A stretch of 64,000 bases of DNA from an uncultured Candidatus Saccharibacteria bacterium (GCA_938045445.1 CALIMM010000015.1:1-64000), one strand, 5' to 3'. Counted from the first letter of the stretch, positions 35,017-44,032 are shown. Notes: a model not told the origin generated them from the letters alone. A program made the numbers and translations.

Positions 35017-37179
35017 ATGACACAAGACAAACACACAGTATCACCCACCTCATCGCCAGCTCAGCGCAGTGCTGAACTGCGCCAGCTGCTCAATCGCTAT
35101 AGCTACGAATATCATGTGCTCGACGCACCCAGCGTGAGCGACGCGGTGTACGACAGCCTCTTTGCCGAGCTTAAGCAGCTCGAAGCTGCGCACCCGGCGC
35201 TCATCACGCCCGATTCGCCCACCCAGCGGGTTGGCAACGTCCTCAAAGGTGGCTTTGCCAAGGTGCAGCACCGCCGGCGGATGGTCAGCCTCAACGACGT
35301 TTTCGACACAGCGGAGGTCGAGGCGTGGGTGCAGCGTATGGATAAACTCTTGCCGGGCCACAGGCACGAGTTTTTTGCCGATATCAAGATGGATGGCTTG
35401 GCCTGCGCGCTTATCTATAATGATGGCGTGCTGGTGCAGGCCGTCACACGGGGTGATAGCTACGTTGGCGAAGATGTAACGAATAATGTGCGGACGATTC
35501 GCAATGTGCCGCTACGTCTGCGTGAAGCACCGGGCTTTGAGCACTTGCTGCAGGGCAGGACGGAGATCCGGGGGGAAATCGTCATGCTCAAGCGCGACTT
35601 TGCAGCGCTTAATAGGCGACAGCAAGCTGCTGGCCAGCCAGCCTTTGCCAACCCGCGTAACCTCGCGGCTGGCACTATCCGCCAGCTTGACCCAGCACTC
35701 GTGGCGCAGCGCCCACTCCATTTTCGGGGTTACGATGTCATCCGTGATGACGCGGCTGAGGTGCCGACCAATAGCTACGCTTATGACGCCTTGACAGCAC
35801 TAGGTATCACACGCAACCAGCAAGCGGCTGTCTTTACGAATCTAGCCGAGGTAATGAATTTCGTCCAGCAGTGGGGTGAGCAGCGCCGTGATTTGCCGTT
35901 CAATACGGATGGCCTCGTAATCAAGATCAACAATCGCGCTCTCTACGACCGCCTCGGCATGGTGGGTAAGAACCCGCGTGGTGCAGTGGCCTACAAATAT
36001 GCGGCCGAGCAAGCCACTACCATCGTGCGCGATATCGTCATTAGCATTGGCCGGACAGGTGCTGCCACACCAGTGGCGGTGTTCGACCCAGTCGTCGTGG
36101 CTGGCACGACGGTGCAGCACGCCAGCCTGCACAATGCCGACGAGATTGCCCGACTCGATGTGCGGCGCGGCGACACCGTAGTCATCTTCAAGGCGGGCGA
36201 TATCATCCCGCAGGTCGAGCGGGTGCTGCCAGAGCTGCGCCCAGCCAATACCGAGCCGATTGACTACCCAGCTGAGCTCCAGCGCCAATACCCCGAGCTG
36301 CAGTTTGAGCGGCCCGCTGGCGAGGCAGTGTACCGAGTGCGTGGTGCTAGTAGTTCGCTCATTCTCACACGCGCCCTCACGCACTTTGCCTCCAAGGGGG
36401 CGCTGGATATCGACACACTTGGTGAGAAGAATGTCGCTGCATTGGTCGAGGCTGGCTTGGTGCACGACTTAGCTGATATTTATACACTAAGGAAGGAGGA
36501 TCTTCTCCAGCTCGATCGCTTCGCCGAGGTTTCGGCGCAGAAGCTTATCGATGCCATTGCTGTTGCAAAGCACCCAGCACTTGAGCGTTTCCTCTATGGC
36601 CTCGGCATCCGCCACGTGGGTGCGCAAACGGCAATTGATATCGTGAAATATTTTGCAGATAATTCAAAAAACGATATGCCTCAGCAAGGCAGTGTGAACA
36701 ATAATCGTAATAATTCAGAAAAGAATGCATTACATGATAAATCGCAAACACCCGCCAGTACACTTGCAAATGACAAGCAATTGCTTGGCTTCCTACGCTC
36801 TGCCACGCTTGATGAGCTGCAGGTGATTGATGGCATCGGCGTGGTAGTGGCTGAATCGATCGTCGCGTGGTTCAGTGATGCAGATAATAGTGCCTTGCTG
36901 GATAAATTTGCTCAGTGCGGTGTCGTGCCACGGCTCGTGCAATCATCGCAGCAACTCGCTGGTCAAAAATTCGCCATTACTGGCACATTGCAAGCAATGA
37001 GTCGCGACCAAGCGGCCGAAAAAATCCGTGCTCTGGGTGGCACCTTCCAGAGCAGTGTCAGTAAAGACACCACCTACCTCGTTGCTGGTGGCAAAGTTGG
37101 TGCGAGCAAGCGAGCCAAGGCAGAGAAGTATGGTACAATGATCCTCACCGAAGGGCAATTTTTAACACTTATCCAATAA
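35017..37179 (+). CDS. ligA: NAD-dependent DNA ligase lacking zinc-finger cysteines
   Basis: Seals nicks using NAD+. The 720-aa protein has domain Ia, the adenylation Lys in FFADIKMDGLACAL (KMDG for KxDG), NPRNLAAGTIRQLDP, the OB fold (VSIGRTGAATPVAVFDPV), four HhH motifs and a C-terminal BRCT (GQKFAITGTLQAMSRDQAAE). The zinc finger between OB and HhH, normally CPxC...CxNxxCP, has no cysteine (YPAELQRQYPELQFERPAGE). An Asn/Ser-rich insert of about 40 aa (residues 548-590) interrupts the HhH region. TATACT and AAGGA precede the ATG. Confidence 0.93.
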   Translation: MTQDKHTVSPTSSPAQRSAELRQLLNRYSYEYHVLDAPSVSDAVYDSLFAELKQLEAAHPALITPDSPTQRVGNVLKGGFAKVQHRRRMVSLNDVFDTAEVEAWVQRMDKLLPGHRHEFFADIKMDGLACALIYNDGVLVQAVTRGDSYVGEDVTNNVRTIRNVPLRLREAPGFEHLLQGRTEIRGEIVMLKRDFAALNRRQQAAGQPAFANPRNLAAGTIRQLDPALVAQRPLHFRGYDVIRDDAAEVPTNSYAYDALTALGITRNQQAAVFTNLAEVMNFVQQWGEQRRDLPFNTDGLVIKINNRALYDRLGMVGKNPRGAVAYKYAAEQATTIVRDIVISIGRTGAATPVAVFDPVVVAGTTVQHASLHNADEIARLDVRRGDTVVIFKAGDIIPQVERVLPELRPANTEPIDYPAELQRQYPELQFERPAGEAVYRVRGASSSLILTRALTHFASKGALDIDTLGEKNVAALVEAGLVHDLADIYTLRKEDLLQLDRFAEVSAQKLIDAIAVAKHPALERFLYGLGIRHVGAQTAIDIVKYFADNSKNDMPQQGSVNNNRNNSEKNALHDKSQTPASTLANDKQLLGFLRSATLDELQVIDGIGVVVAESIVAWFSDADNSALLDKFAQCGVVPRLVQSSQQLAGQKFAITGTLQAMSRDQAAEKIRALGGTFQSSVSKDTTYLVAGGKVGASKRAKAEKYGTMILTEGQFLTLIQ

Positions 37180-37194
37180 ACAGGAGAAAGATAT

Positions 37195-37800
37195 ATGGCA
37201 ACTCCAGAACAACCGCAAAGAGACGAATTAATCGCTGCAGCGAAAAGCATGGCGCCGTTTCCAATTCTCATGGCAACCTTTATGCTCGTGTATGCTGTGT
37301 GGTTTGGTGTAGCATGGGGTGTTATTGGCTGGGCGGTTTTTGCACTATTTGGTGTGTATGCGGCATGGCTGATTTTTTGCGGCGTGCAGCATATCCGTGT
37401 GACGAAAAAATTGCCCAAGCCAGCACCAACGCCAGTCAGCAAACGGATCGCTAAGCAGATGCAGCTGCTGAGTACCGTGTCGTATACACCGCTGTGGGTT
37501 ATCCTTGCGTTGCTTGGTATATTCCAGCAGCAGATTTATATCATGCCAGCACTTGTGTTGATTGTTGGGCTGCACTTCATTCCGCAGGCGAAGATCTTTG
37601 GCCGGACGATTGATTATTATCTTGCGCCTCTCCCCATCTGCACGGCATTGATTGGGTTCTACCTTGCCTTCGCGTCGAGTACTTCGTGGCAAGCGGTCTA
37701 TGCTATCAGCAGCATTGGTGGGGCACTCGCAACCGCAGGGTATGGACTATATATGGTGCTGGGTCACAAGCAACTTATGAACCAAATAAACCACGCGTAA
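37195..37800 (+). CDS. Hypothetical membrane protein
   Basis: A 201-aa protein with about six membrane helices (PFPILMATFMLVYAVWFGVA, GVIGWAVFALFGVYAAWLIF, TPLWVILALLGIFQ, IMPALVLIVGLHFIPQAKIF, and two more). A short basic loop carries KLPKPAPTPVSKR. No family recognised. AGGAG lies 8 nt before the ATG, 15 bp after ligA, so it is probably co-transcribed. Confidence 0.75.
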   Translation: MATPEQPQRDELIAAAKSMAPFPILMATFMLVYAVWFGVAWGVIGWAVFALFGVYAAWLIFCGVQHIRVTKKLPKPAPTPVSKRIAKQMQLLSTVSYTPLWVILALLGIFQQQIYIMPALVLIVGLHFIPQAKIFGRTIDYYLAPLPICTALIGFYLAFASSTSWQAVYAISSIGGALATAGYGLYMVLGHKQLMNQINHA

Positions 37801-37993
37801 GAGTTATACGACGCCGCACACGTAATCGGCTAGCTTGCAAAATGCAAGTGAAAATAAGCGCATAGAATTATCTGAACATATCACACTATGATTCAAAAAT
37901 ATGATTCTAAAAAGGAGAAATGATAAATAATAGAAATTAATAACAACAAGAGCAAAATCACACTAGATATCAGTCTATAACAGAGGTAGTATT

Positions 37994-38503
37994 ATGAATA
38001 TGACAGAAAATATACACAATAAATCAACTATGGCTGGCTTTTTCTTAGATGGCTGGTATGTCTTTGATAACTTTGCGCCATGCCAAATTGAGTGGCGCGG
38101 CGTGCTGTACCCCACGAGCGAACATGCCTACCAAGCGGCGCATTTTTTCGATACCAACCTAGCGCTGGCAGAGCAGGTGCGTGCGTGCCGCTCACCACGC
38201 TTGGCATCCGACTTTGCCAACCAGCACAAGGCTGAGGAAGATCCCAATTGGGACGATAAGAAGGTGGCAATTATGGAAGAAATTGTACGCTGCAAGCTTG
38301 CTCAGCACGATCTTGTGCGCGAGACACTCATTGCATCGGGCGATCGATATATTGTGGAGATGAATGACGATGATAGCTTTTGGGGTTGGGGTAGCGACCA
38401 TGCTGGGCGCAATGAGCTTGGCAAGATCTGGATGCGTCTACGGGATGAATTGCAAAATGCAAGTGAGAATAATATCATGAATGATGATGAGCAAAATTCA
38501 TGA
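37994..38503 (+). CDS. NADAR-family protein (YbiA-like)
   Basis: A 169-aa protein. Family motifs: GWYVFDNFAP near the start, LYPTSEHAYQAAHF, and the C-terminal SFWGWGSDHAGRNELGKIWM. NADAR proteins are N-glycosidases. Known members clear riboflavin intermediates (YbiA) or remove ADP-ribose from DNA as antitoxins of DarT1. No DarT gene is beside it. A 23-nt direct repeat (37835, 38450) lies before the gene and inside its 3' end. Followed by MazG-like and Ham1 genes, consistent with nucleotide clean-up. Confidence 0.9.
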   Translation: MNMTENIHNKSTMAGFFLDGWYVFDNFAPCQIEWRGVLYPTSEHAYQAAHFFDTNLALAEQVRACRSPRLASDFANQHKAEEDPNWDDKKVAIMEEIVRCKLAQHDLVRETLIASGDRYIVEMNDDDSFWGWGSDHAGRNELGKIWMRLRDELQNASENNIMNDDEQNS

Positions 38504-38594
38504 TGAAATACTTGTGAGATAATAGCAACTCTTGATAGTAGGCTGTATAACCCCAAAAGGAACCCAACAACCAACAGATAAGGAGGACAAGGCA

Positions 38595-39011
38595 ATGGTG
38601 CGATTCTATCTCGAGAAGCTCGTGCGCGACAAGGTTGTCGAGAAATGCAAGGCCGACCCGCAGGTGCTCCACACAGAGTATTATCAATTGGATCGCGCGG
38701 CGTATCGCCGTGAGTTACAGCGTAAGATTCATGAGGAGGCAAACGAAATTCCACTGGGCGATGATAGGCTAGAAGAGGCGCTGCAGGAGCTGGCGGATGT
38801 GCAGGCTGTTCTCGATGCGCTGCGCGATGATTTTGGCTTCTCGCCACAGCAGGTGCAAGACGCAGTGACGCGCAAAGCTGCGCACGCTGGTGGTTTTCAA
38901 AAACGCTATTATATTGCGTACAACGACCTAGCGGAAGATAGCAAATGGGTCGAGGTCTTTCGGGCACAGCCAGAGAAATATCGGGAAGAGAAGCACGAAG
39001 GAGACGAATGA
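38595..39011 (+). CDS. MazG-like nucleotide pyrophosphohydrolase
   Basis: A 138-aa all-helical protein. Start MVRFYLEKLVRDKVVEKC at 38595 is supported by AGGAGG upstream. It contains the MazG-type metal motif in IHEEANEIPLGDDRLEEALQ and LADVQAVLDALRDD (ExxE...ExxD). The LVRDK N-terminus is typical of the phosphoribosyl-ATP pyrophosphohydrolase-like branch. It probably hydrolyses non-standard NTPs. Its stop overlaps the Ham1 start by one base. Confidence 0.85.
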   Translation: MVRFYLEKLVRDKVVEKCKADPQVLHTEYYQLDRAAYRRELQRKIHEEANEIPLGDDRLEEALQELADVQAVLDALRDDFGFSPQQVQDAVTRKAAHAGGFQKRYYIAYNDLAEDSKWVEVFRAQPEKYREEKHEGDE

Positions 39012-39565
39012 TGCAGCAACCACTATTCATCACGGGCAACCAGCACAAGGCCGATTATCTCGCGCGCATGCTTGGTATGCCACTAGAACATCGCAAGATT
39101 GATTTGGTAGAGATTCAATCGTCTTCGCCCGAGGAGGTCGTTCGGCACAAAGTGCGTGAAGCGTATGAGATTGCCCAGCAGCCTGTTCTTGTTGAAGATG
39201 TGTCGCTGGGGTTTGCGGCGCTGAATGGATTGCCTGGGCCGTTCATTAAATTCTTCGTCGAAGCGCCAGATGGACTAGAAAAATTATGCCGTATGCTTGA
39301 TGGATTTGATGATCGATCGGCACTGGCGGTAGGTGTGTTTGGTTACTATGATGGCCACGAGATGCACGTTTTTCGCAGTGAGCTACCAGGCAGTATTGCA
39401 GTGCATCCGCGTGGCGATGGTGGCTTTGGCTGGGATAAAATATTTTGCCCAGATGGCTACAATGACCGGACACGGGCAGAGCTACTGCCCGAGGAAGATG
39501 CAGCGACGTATCACATTATTAAACCAATTGCAGCACTGTGCGAATTTTTGCAATCTCATAGATAA
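39011..39565 (+). CDS. rdgB: Non-canonical purine NTP pyrophosphatase (RdgB/HAM1)
   Basis: Hydrolyses dITP and XTP to keep them out of DNA. A 184-aa protein: N-terminal LFITGNQHKADYL (family FxTxNxxK), LVEDVSLGFAALNGLPGPFI (catalytic Asp region), and GGFGWDKIFCPDGY (family GFGYDPIF). Translationally coupled to the MazG-like gene, so two house-cleaning enzymes share a message. Confidence 0.9.
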   Translation: MQQPLFITGNQHKADYLARMLGMPLEHRKIDLVEIQSSSPEEVVRHKVREAYEIAQQPVLVEDVSLGFAALNGLPGPFIKFFVEAPDGLEKLCRMLDGFDDRSALAVGVFGYYDGHEMHVFRSELPGSIAVHPRGDGGFGWDKIFCPDGYNDRTRAELLPEEDAATYHIIKPIAALCEFLQSHR

Positions 39566-40021
39566 GATTTTGTGCAACTTCTACCACTGTTATATTCCTG
39601 AATCGAACACTAAGTTTATTCATTGCAATTAATAGATAGCAGTATATTGATGGTGTGGTAGGTATAGGAGTTTGGGTCGATTATACAATATACTGTTGAA
39701 TACTTTTTATTTATATTCAATATAATTGTATATTGTGCGGAGAGAATAGTGCTGTGTACTGCTTGATAGCAGGGCATGTATGGGTATGAATCTTACAAAG
39801 AGGGAGACATTTTGCTTGCAATATGCAAGCAAAAAAGCTCGGTCATTATGCTGTGGGGCAGTGGAAAAAGTAAGTAGCAGAAAGACATTTTGGCGCCGCA
39901 CGAGGGCAATAGGTAAGCCAAAATAATCGCTGCAAAAGAGAGTGCAAAAGGAACGCAGCCCGACAATCACTTGCAAAAAGCAAGCAAAAAATCACCACTC
40001 AGCATGAACGAATAGCGTAAT
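39566..40021. other. AT-rich convergent intergenic region with palindromes
   Basis: 456 bp between convergent rdgB and pta without a credible gene. Contains the palindromes TTGCTTGCAATATGCAAGCAA (39812) and CTTGCAAAAAGCAAG (39970). Neither has the T run of a terminator. Confidence 0.5.
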
Positions 40022-40975
40022 CTATTCAGCCGTCATACTACCAACGATCAAGCTCGCGCCAATCACATCATCGACACTCGAGCCACGCGATAGGTCGCTG
40101 ATTGGTCGTGCGAAGCCTTGCAGGATAGGGCCGTAGGCGTGGCCACCAGCCAGGTGCTCGGCGAGCTTGTAGGCAATGTTGCCGGAGTTGAGATCGGGGA
40201 AGACGAGGACGTTTGCCTGGCCAGCGACGGGGCTGGCGGGGGCTTTTTTGTAGCCAATGGCGGGGACAAGAGCGGCGTCAAGCTGGAGCTCACCATCGAT
40301 GAGGAGCTCTGGCTGGTGGGCTTGTACCTCTGCGAGTGCGCGGCGAATTGTTTCGACACTTTGGCCGCCAGCACTGCCGAGCGTCGAGTAGGAAAGCAGC
40401 GCAACGCGGGGCTGCCAGCCAAGCCGGGTGGCACTCAAGGCGCTGGCCTCGGCAATGGCAGCTAGGCCAGCGGCATCTGGTGTGATGTTCATCCCGCAGT
40501 CGGCAAAGATGAGTAAGCCATTCTCTCCGCAAGCGAAGTGGGGCATATCCATCACGAAGAAGCTCGATGCATAGCGCACCCCTGGTGCCAGGCCAACGAC
40601 CTTCAGCGCAGCCCGCAGCACCGCAGCGGTGGGGTGATCAATGCCGGCCACCATAGCATCATACGTGCCATCGTGGAGCAGCTGAGCTGCGTAGGTGAGT
40701 GGGGTAAGGGGAGGCGTGTCAGTGGTATTTGCCGATGCAGTATCGTCTTGGTGGGGCACCATCATAGTCTCGATATCTTCGAGCGAGATACCTGCATCGG
40801 CAGCGGCCTGCTTGACAGCAGTTGGGCTGTCTGCTACAAGCACAGGCCGAGCGGCGTGCCAATCAGCCAGCTGGCGTACGGCGCTGAGGATAATGGGGTT
40901 GGTGCCTTCTGGGTAGGCGATGCGTGGTGGGTGAGTGGCGAGCGCATCGCGGAGGGTGAGTATACGCTGATTCAT
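40022..40975 (-). CDS. pta: Phosphate acetyltransferase
   Basis: Interconverts acetyl-CoA and acetyl phosphate. A 317-aa protein: MNQRILTLRDALATHPPRIAYPEG, then MVAGIDHPTAAVLRAALKVVG, SSFFVMDMPHF, ALLSYSTLGSAGG, and VLVFPDLNSGNIAYKL (a Pta signature), ending PISDLSRGSSVDDVIGASLI. No ackA is in the window. TATACT lies 6 nt before the ATG (leaderless), and the promoter is back to back with that of the GNAT gene. Confidence 0.93.
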   Translation of the reverse strand: MNQRILTLRDALATHPPRIAYPEGTNPIILSAVRQLADWHAARPVLVADSPTAVKQAAADAGISLEDIETMMVPHQDDTASANTTDTPPLTPLTYAAQLLHDGTYDAMVAGIDHPTAAVLRAALKVVGLAPGVRYASSFFVMDMPHFACGENGLLIFADCGMNITPDAAGLAAIAEASALSATRLGWQPRVALLSYSTLGSAGGQSVETIRRALAEVQAHQPELLIDGELQLDAALVPAIGYKKAPASPVAGQANVLVFPDLNSGNIAYKLAEHLAGGHAYGPILQGFARPISDLSRGSSVDDVIGASLIVGSMTAE

Positions 40976-40995
40976 ACTTGTAGTATAATTGATAT
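40976..40995. promoter_or_regulatory. Compact divergent leaderless promoters (pta / GNAT)
   Basis: Only 20 bp separate the two ATGs. On the plus strand TATAAT is followed by TGATAT and the GNAT ATG. On the minus strand TATACT is followed by ACAAGT and the pta ATG. Both spacings are exactly 6 nt, and the two -10 boxes overlap on opposite strands, so the promoters probably exclude each other. Confidence 0.75.
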
Positions 40996-41478
40996 ATGGA
41001 AGAACTCATAATCGAACAGGCAACCGCCGTCAGCCAAGCTGATGTGGCGGCAATCGCAGCACTGGGCGATGTGCTGCACCAAGCCGGAACAACCGCGCCA
41101 ACTACTCCAACTACCTCTGATGCAGCGGCGATAGACGCTTTGCGCCAGGCACTAGAAGCAGTGATCGCTGCTGAGAACCAAACGCTGCTCTTGGCCCGCC
41201 TTGACGGCAAGGTGGTGGGCATGGCAACACTCGCGCTGCTGGTGGGGCCAATCGCTGGGCGCAAGATTTACCTGGATGATTTCGTGACCGACCCATCGGT
41301 GCAGGGCAAGGGGGTTGGCTCGCGGCTGTGGGATGCGATGCTGAGCTGGGGCCGGCAGCACGGTGCGACCAAGCTCACCTTCACCTCCAACCCCAAGCGC
41401 CAAGCCGCCCACCGCTTTTATCTCCACAAGGGCGCAACGATCTATAACACGACCGTGTTTGAGAAGACGATTGAGTAG
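40996..41478 (+). CDS. GNAT-family N-acetyltransferase
   Basis: A 160-aa protein. Motif A is VTDPSVQGKGVGSRLWDAML (QGKGVG binds CoA). The strand before it is IYLDDFVTD, and the C-terminus is KLTFTSNPKRQAAHRFYLHK, typical of small GNATs where the last Tyr region helps catalysis. Leaderless promoter shared back to back with pta. Since pta makes acetyl-P/acetyl-CoA, a link is possible but unproven. Confidence 0.9.
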   Translation: MEELIIEQATAVSQADVAAIAALGDVLHQAGTTAPTTPTTSDAAAIDALRQALEAVIAAENQTLLLARLDGKVVGMATLALLVGPIAGRKIYLDDFVTDPSVQGKGVGSRLWDAMLSWGRQHGATKLTFTSNPKRQAAHRFYLHKGATIYNTTVFEKTIE

Positions 41479-41703
41479 CGTAGGCGCTGAGCTGAAAGCT
41501 TCGTTTTTTCTTGCGCCAATTTGCCTTTAACGAATGGAGTATGATGGCCGTTAATTCCATCAGCTCTAAAAGGCTAAATCTAGGGCATTTTGTAGTACTT
41601 CAGAGGAGGTGGGGAAGAGAATGCGATATTATTCAATCATCGAGATACCCCCTGTTTTATTGCTAATATAATGCGCCGCGTACTGCGACAGAAAGACAGC
41701 CAA

Positions 41704-42285
41704 ATGACACGAACTCAAGCCCAAGAAGCATTCTCCACCTTATATAGCACCCCGCGCGAACGAGTGACAGCAGCCGACCAAGCGGCGGCAGTGGCGCAGC
41801 TAAGCCAGATTGCCTTGCATATGATGACGAAATTTGCTGACCGGGTAGGCATACATGGTAGCCGAGTAGATGAGACAACGCTAGCAGAAGGGGCTGATTC
41901 GCCTCTGCTGCCAGGCCAGAGTCGTGCCATCCTCAGGCTCGCAGCACCATATGCCGATGGCTCGCGATTGCAGGCGGATGTTGAGACGGCGACATTTTGG
42001 CGTGAGCCGCTACAGCCAAGTCTAAGCGACAATGCAATAGCTGCGACAACACAGGAGGTAAGCCTGGTGAGTGGCCCGAAGCAGCTGCGCTATCGCATTA
42101 TTACAGAAGGTTATCGCCAGCGGGTGGTGCGCTCACTGATTGGCCCGGCATATAGTGGCCAGCCTGCCACTCGCACGATTGGTGAGAGCCAACGGATCAG
42201 CCGAGGCGATCAAGTGGTGAGCGGCGCCGAAGTGCGAGAGCTCTGGAAGGTTCTGAATGGGGCGGAGTCGCTTGATGATGAGTAG
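41704..42285 (+). CDS. Hypothetical protein
   Basis: A 193-aa protein starting MTRTQAQEAFSTLYSTPRER. The in-frame ATG at 41671 overlaps a TATAAT box (41668-41673), so it is likely upstream of the transcript start. A helical N-terminus with HMMTKFADRVGIHGSR, then strand-rich parts with RAILRLAAPYADGSRLQADV and SGPKQLRYRIITEGYRQR. No known motif. The 224-bp gap before it (41479-41703) holds no gene. Confidence 0.68.
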   Translation: MTRTQAQEAFSTLYSTPRERVTAADQAAAVAQLSQIALHMMTKFADRVGIHGSRVDETTLAEGADSPLLPGQSRAILRLAAPYADGSRLQADVETATFWREPLQPSLSDNAIAATTQEVSLVSGPKQLRYRIITEGYRQRVVRSLIGPAYSGQPATRTIGESQRISRGDQVVSGAEVRELWKVLNGAESLDDE

Positions 42286-42511
42286 TTGAAGTGATTGGCC
42301 TCTAAGGCTTCGCTTTTAGCCTCAGCCGCCCTTCTACCGCTTCAGGCAGGTAGATCAGGAACTGGTTGCATAACTAGTATTTGTTTTGGTATTGAGGTCA
42401 CTCTTGGGAGCGTCGTCAGCTTTTATTTTCAAGAGAAGGAACGATAAAAAGTGTGAAGCTACCAAGAGGACTTTGAGATTCAACTAAGGTCGACGTTCTT
42501 CTGAACAGTAA

Positions 42512-42539
42512 AAAACCAGCCATGATAGCTGGTTTTTTT
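42512..42539 (+). terminator. Intrinsic terminator
   Basis: AAAACCAGC catgata GCTGGTTTTTTT. The A-rich and T-rich flanks allow it to serve the convergent gene at 42592-43374 as well. Confidence 0.9.
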
Positions 42540-42591
42540 CTATTCTCGGCAAGTGTTTCTTTCAGATATTGATATTCTTGCTTATCCTCTC

Positions 42592-43374
42592 CTAGCGGCA
42601 GAACTGCATGGCAATGTAATATTGGTCGCCTTTTTGCGTTAGGCCAATGCCAGCTTTGTCGTAATCGCCCGAGAACATGATCTTGTTGTGTGGTGGGGAA
42701 TTGATCCAGACATTGGTAGCTTGCTGCTCATTGTATGAGATGGGCACGAGCTCGAGAATCTCACCACTGGTGCGGCAGGTGTAGAGTTGCTTCAGGCGGT
42801 CGAGGCCGCCATCGTGGCTGAGCTTATTAATCTGCGCATTGTACGCCGACTGGGCGCGTGAGCTAGTATCGATCTGCTCGATGCGCTGCACAGCGCCGAG
42901 TGAACGGGCTGCCCGCTCCTTGTTGACCGTTGCAAAGACGCGGTCGACAAACTCTGGCGATGGCGTGTTGGAGTTGGAGTTTGACTTATTGTTTGATGGG
43001 TTGCCCTTTTGAGCGTTGCTATTCGAGCGCGTGTTTGAGCCAGACGAAGCGCCGTTGGTTGCGGTTGGCTTTTGCTCTGCGGCTGGTGTTGGCGTTGGTG
43101 TCTCGCTGGGCTTCGACGCTGGCTTGATAGCCTTGGGAGAAGCGTTGGAAGCGATGATTATTTTGATAGCTTGGTTGCGCTGGGCGAGTGTCTGGGCAGA
43201 TGGCTGGTCGGACGGCGCTAATGCCTTGGCCATATGTCCACCGGTTGTTGCACTCGTTGCATTGTATGCAGGCGCTGACGAACCACTCTTTGGCTGGGCT
43301 GCTACGATGACGCCCGCGCCTGCGAAGACGATCATTGTACCAGCTATGCCATACACGAGTCTCTTCATACTCAT
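42592..43374 (-). CDS. Secreted CAP-domain (SCP/PR1-like) protein
   Basis: A 260-aa protein. The N-terminal signal is MSMKRLVYGIAGTMIVFAGA with a hydrophobic core and AAQ cleavage-like site. Residues 30-130 are a Ser/Pro/Thr/Asn-rich linker (KPSETPTPTPA). The C-terminal CAP domain shows FVDRVFATVNKERAARSLGA, LSHDGGLDRL, and VWINSPPHNKIMFS with the conserved His. Similar proteins are found on bacterial surfaces, some acting on peptidoglycan or proteins. In a host-attached bacterium it could act at the contact site, which is inference. The region downstream of the ATG start chosen here fits the signal peptide. Confidence 0.87.
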   Translation of the reverse strand: MSMKRLVYGIAGTMIVFAGAGVIVAAQPKSGSSAPAYNATSATTGGHMAKALAPSDQPSAQTLAQRNQAIKIIIASNASPKAIKPASKPSETPTPTPAAEQKPTATNGASSGSNTRSNSNAQKGNPSNNKSNSNSNTPSPEFVDRVFATVNKERAARSLGAVQRIEQIDTSSRAQSAYNAQINKLSHDGGLDRLKQLYTCRTSGEILELVPISYNEQQATNVWINSPPHNKIMFSGDYDKAGIGLTQKGDQYYIAMQFCR

Positions 43375-43515
43375 ACTACCCAGCGTAGCATAGATATGAC
43401 AGGATGTGAAATAAGATTTGTGAAAAATCGGCCCGCAACAGAGGCAAAAATCGTGAAAAATAATACGAAAAATAACAGGATATAACCCTGTGCCGTAGTA
43501 GCGTATACTATATAT

Positions 43516-43959
43516 ATGAACTCCACACCACCAGCCACCCCGCCCGCCGTTTTTTGCTCCTATGCCTTTACCGGTGAGGACGAGGCGGTGGTGCGGGCAC
43601 GGATGCGCACAGTGGTGGCAGCGCTCGAGCAGGTGGGCTGTGCGGTGTATTGCAATCTTTTCGACCCAGCCTGGCCTAGCTACCATACGCCAGGTGAATT
43701 CATCCGCCGTGCGCTGAGTGTGCTGCCGCAGTACGATATGGTGCTGGTAGTCCAAGCATCGCCACGGCGCAGCGAAGGGATGCTTATGGAGGTAGGGGCG
43801 GCGCTGGCGCTGGGCAAGCCAATCGCCCTGGCGCAGCACCACAGCGTGGGTCAGCAGAGCTACCTCAGCGATGAGCTCATCGCCACGCGGACGGAGGTAT
43901 GGCGCAGTGAGGCGGAGCTGCCAGCGGTGGTGCAGCGGCTGGTGAGTAATGATAGTTAG
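43516..43959 (+). CDS. Nucleoside 2-deoxyribosyltransferase-like protein
   Basis: A 147-aa protein with a Rossmann-like start AVFCSYAFTGEDEAVVRARM, a central DMVLVVQASPRRSEGMLMEV, and AALALGKPIALAQHH. The 'SEGmxxEvGxAxAlGKPi' block is the NDT/DNPH1 signature containing the catalytic Glu. It may hydrolyse or exchange modified deoxynucleotides. TATACT is 6 nt before the ATG (leaderless). Confidence 0.78.
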   Translation: MNSTPPATPPAVFCSYAFTGEDEAVVRARMRTVVAALEQVGCAVYCNLFDPAWPSYHTPGEFIRRALSVLPQYDMVLVVQASPRRSEGMLMEVGAALALGKPIALAQHHSVGQQSYLSDELIATRTEVWRSEAELPAVVQRLVSNDS

Positions 43960-43970
43960 GTGTACCAACT

Positions 43971-43999
43971 TTGACATCCGCTGCCGTCTCTGCTACAAT
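43971..43999 (+). promoter_or_regulatory. rplU promoter
   Basis: Consensus -35 TTGACA, 17-nt spacer, -10 TACAAT. The best-formed promoter in the window. It leaves a leader of about 27 nt with AAGGA before ATG 44033. Confidence 0.85.
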
Positions 44000-44032
44000 C
44001 AGTCGGAAGTATTAATAATTATAAGGAATCAG

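Noticed and set aside
39812..39832. Terminator between rdgB and pta
   Set aside because: The hairpin is preceded by T and followed by A on the plus strand, and likewise on the minus strand, so it lacks the T run on the needed side.
41671..41703. Upstream ATG as start of the 41704 gene
   Set aside because: It overlaps the TATAAT box, so it should lie upstream of the transcription start.
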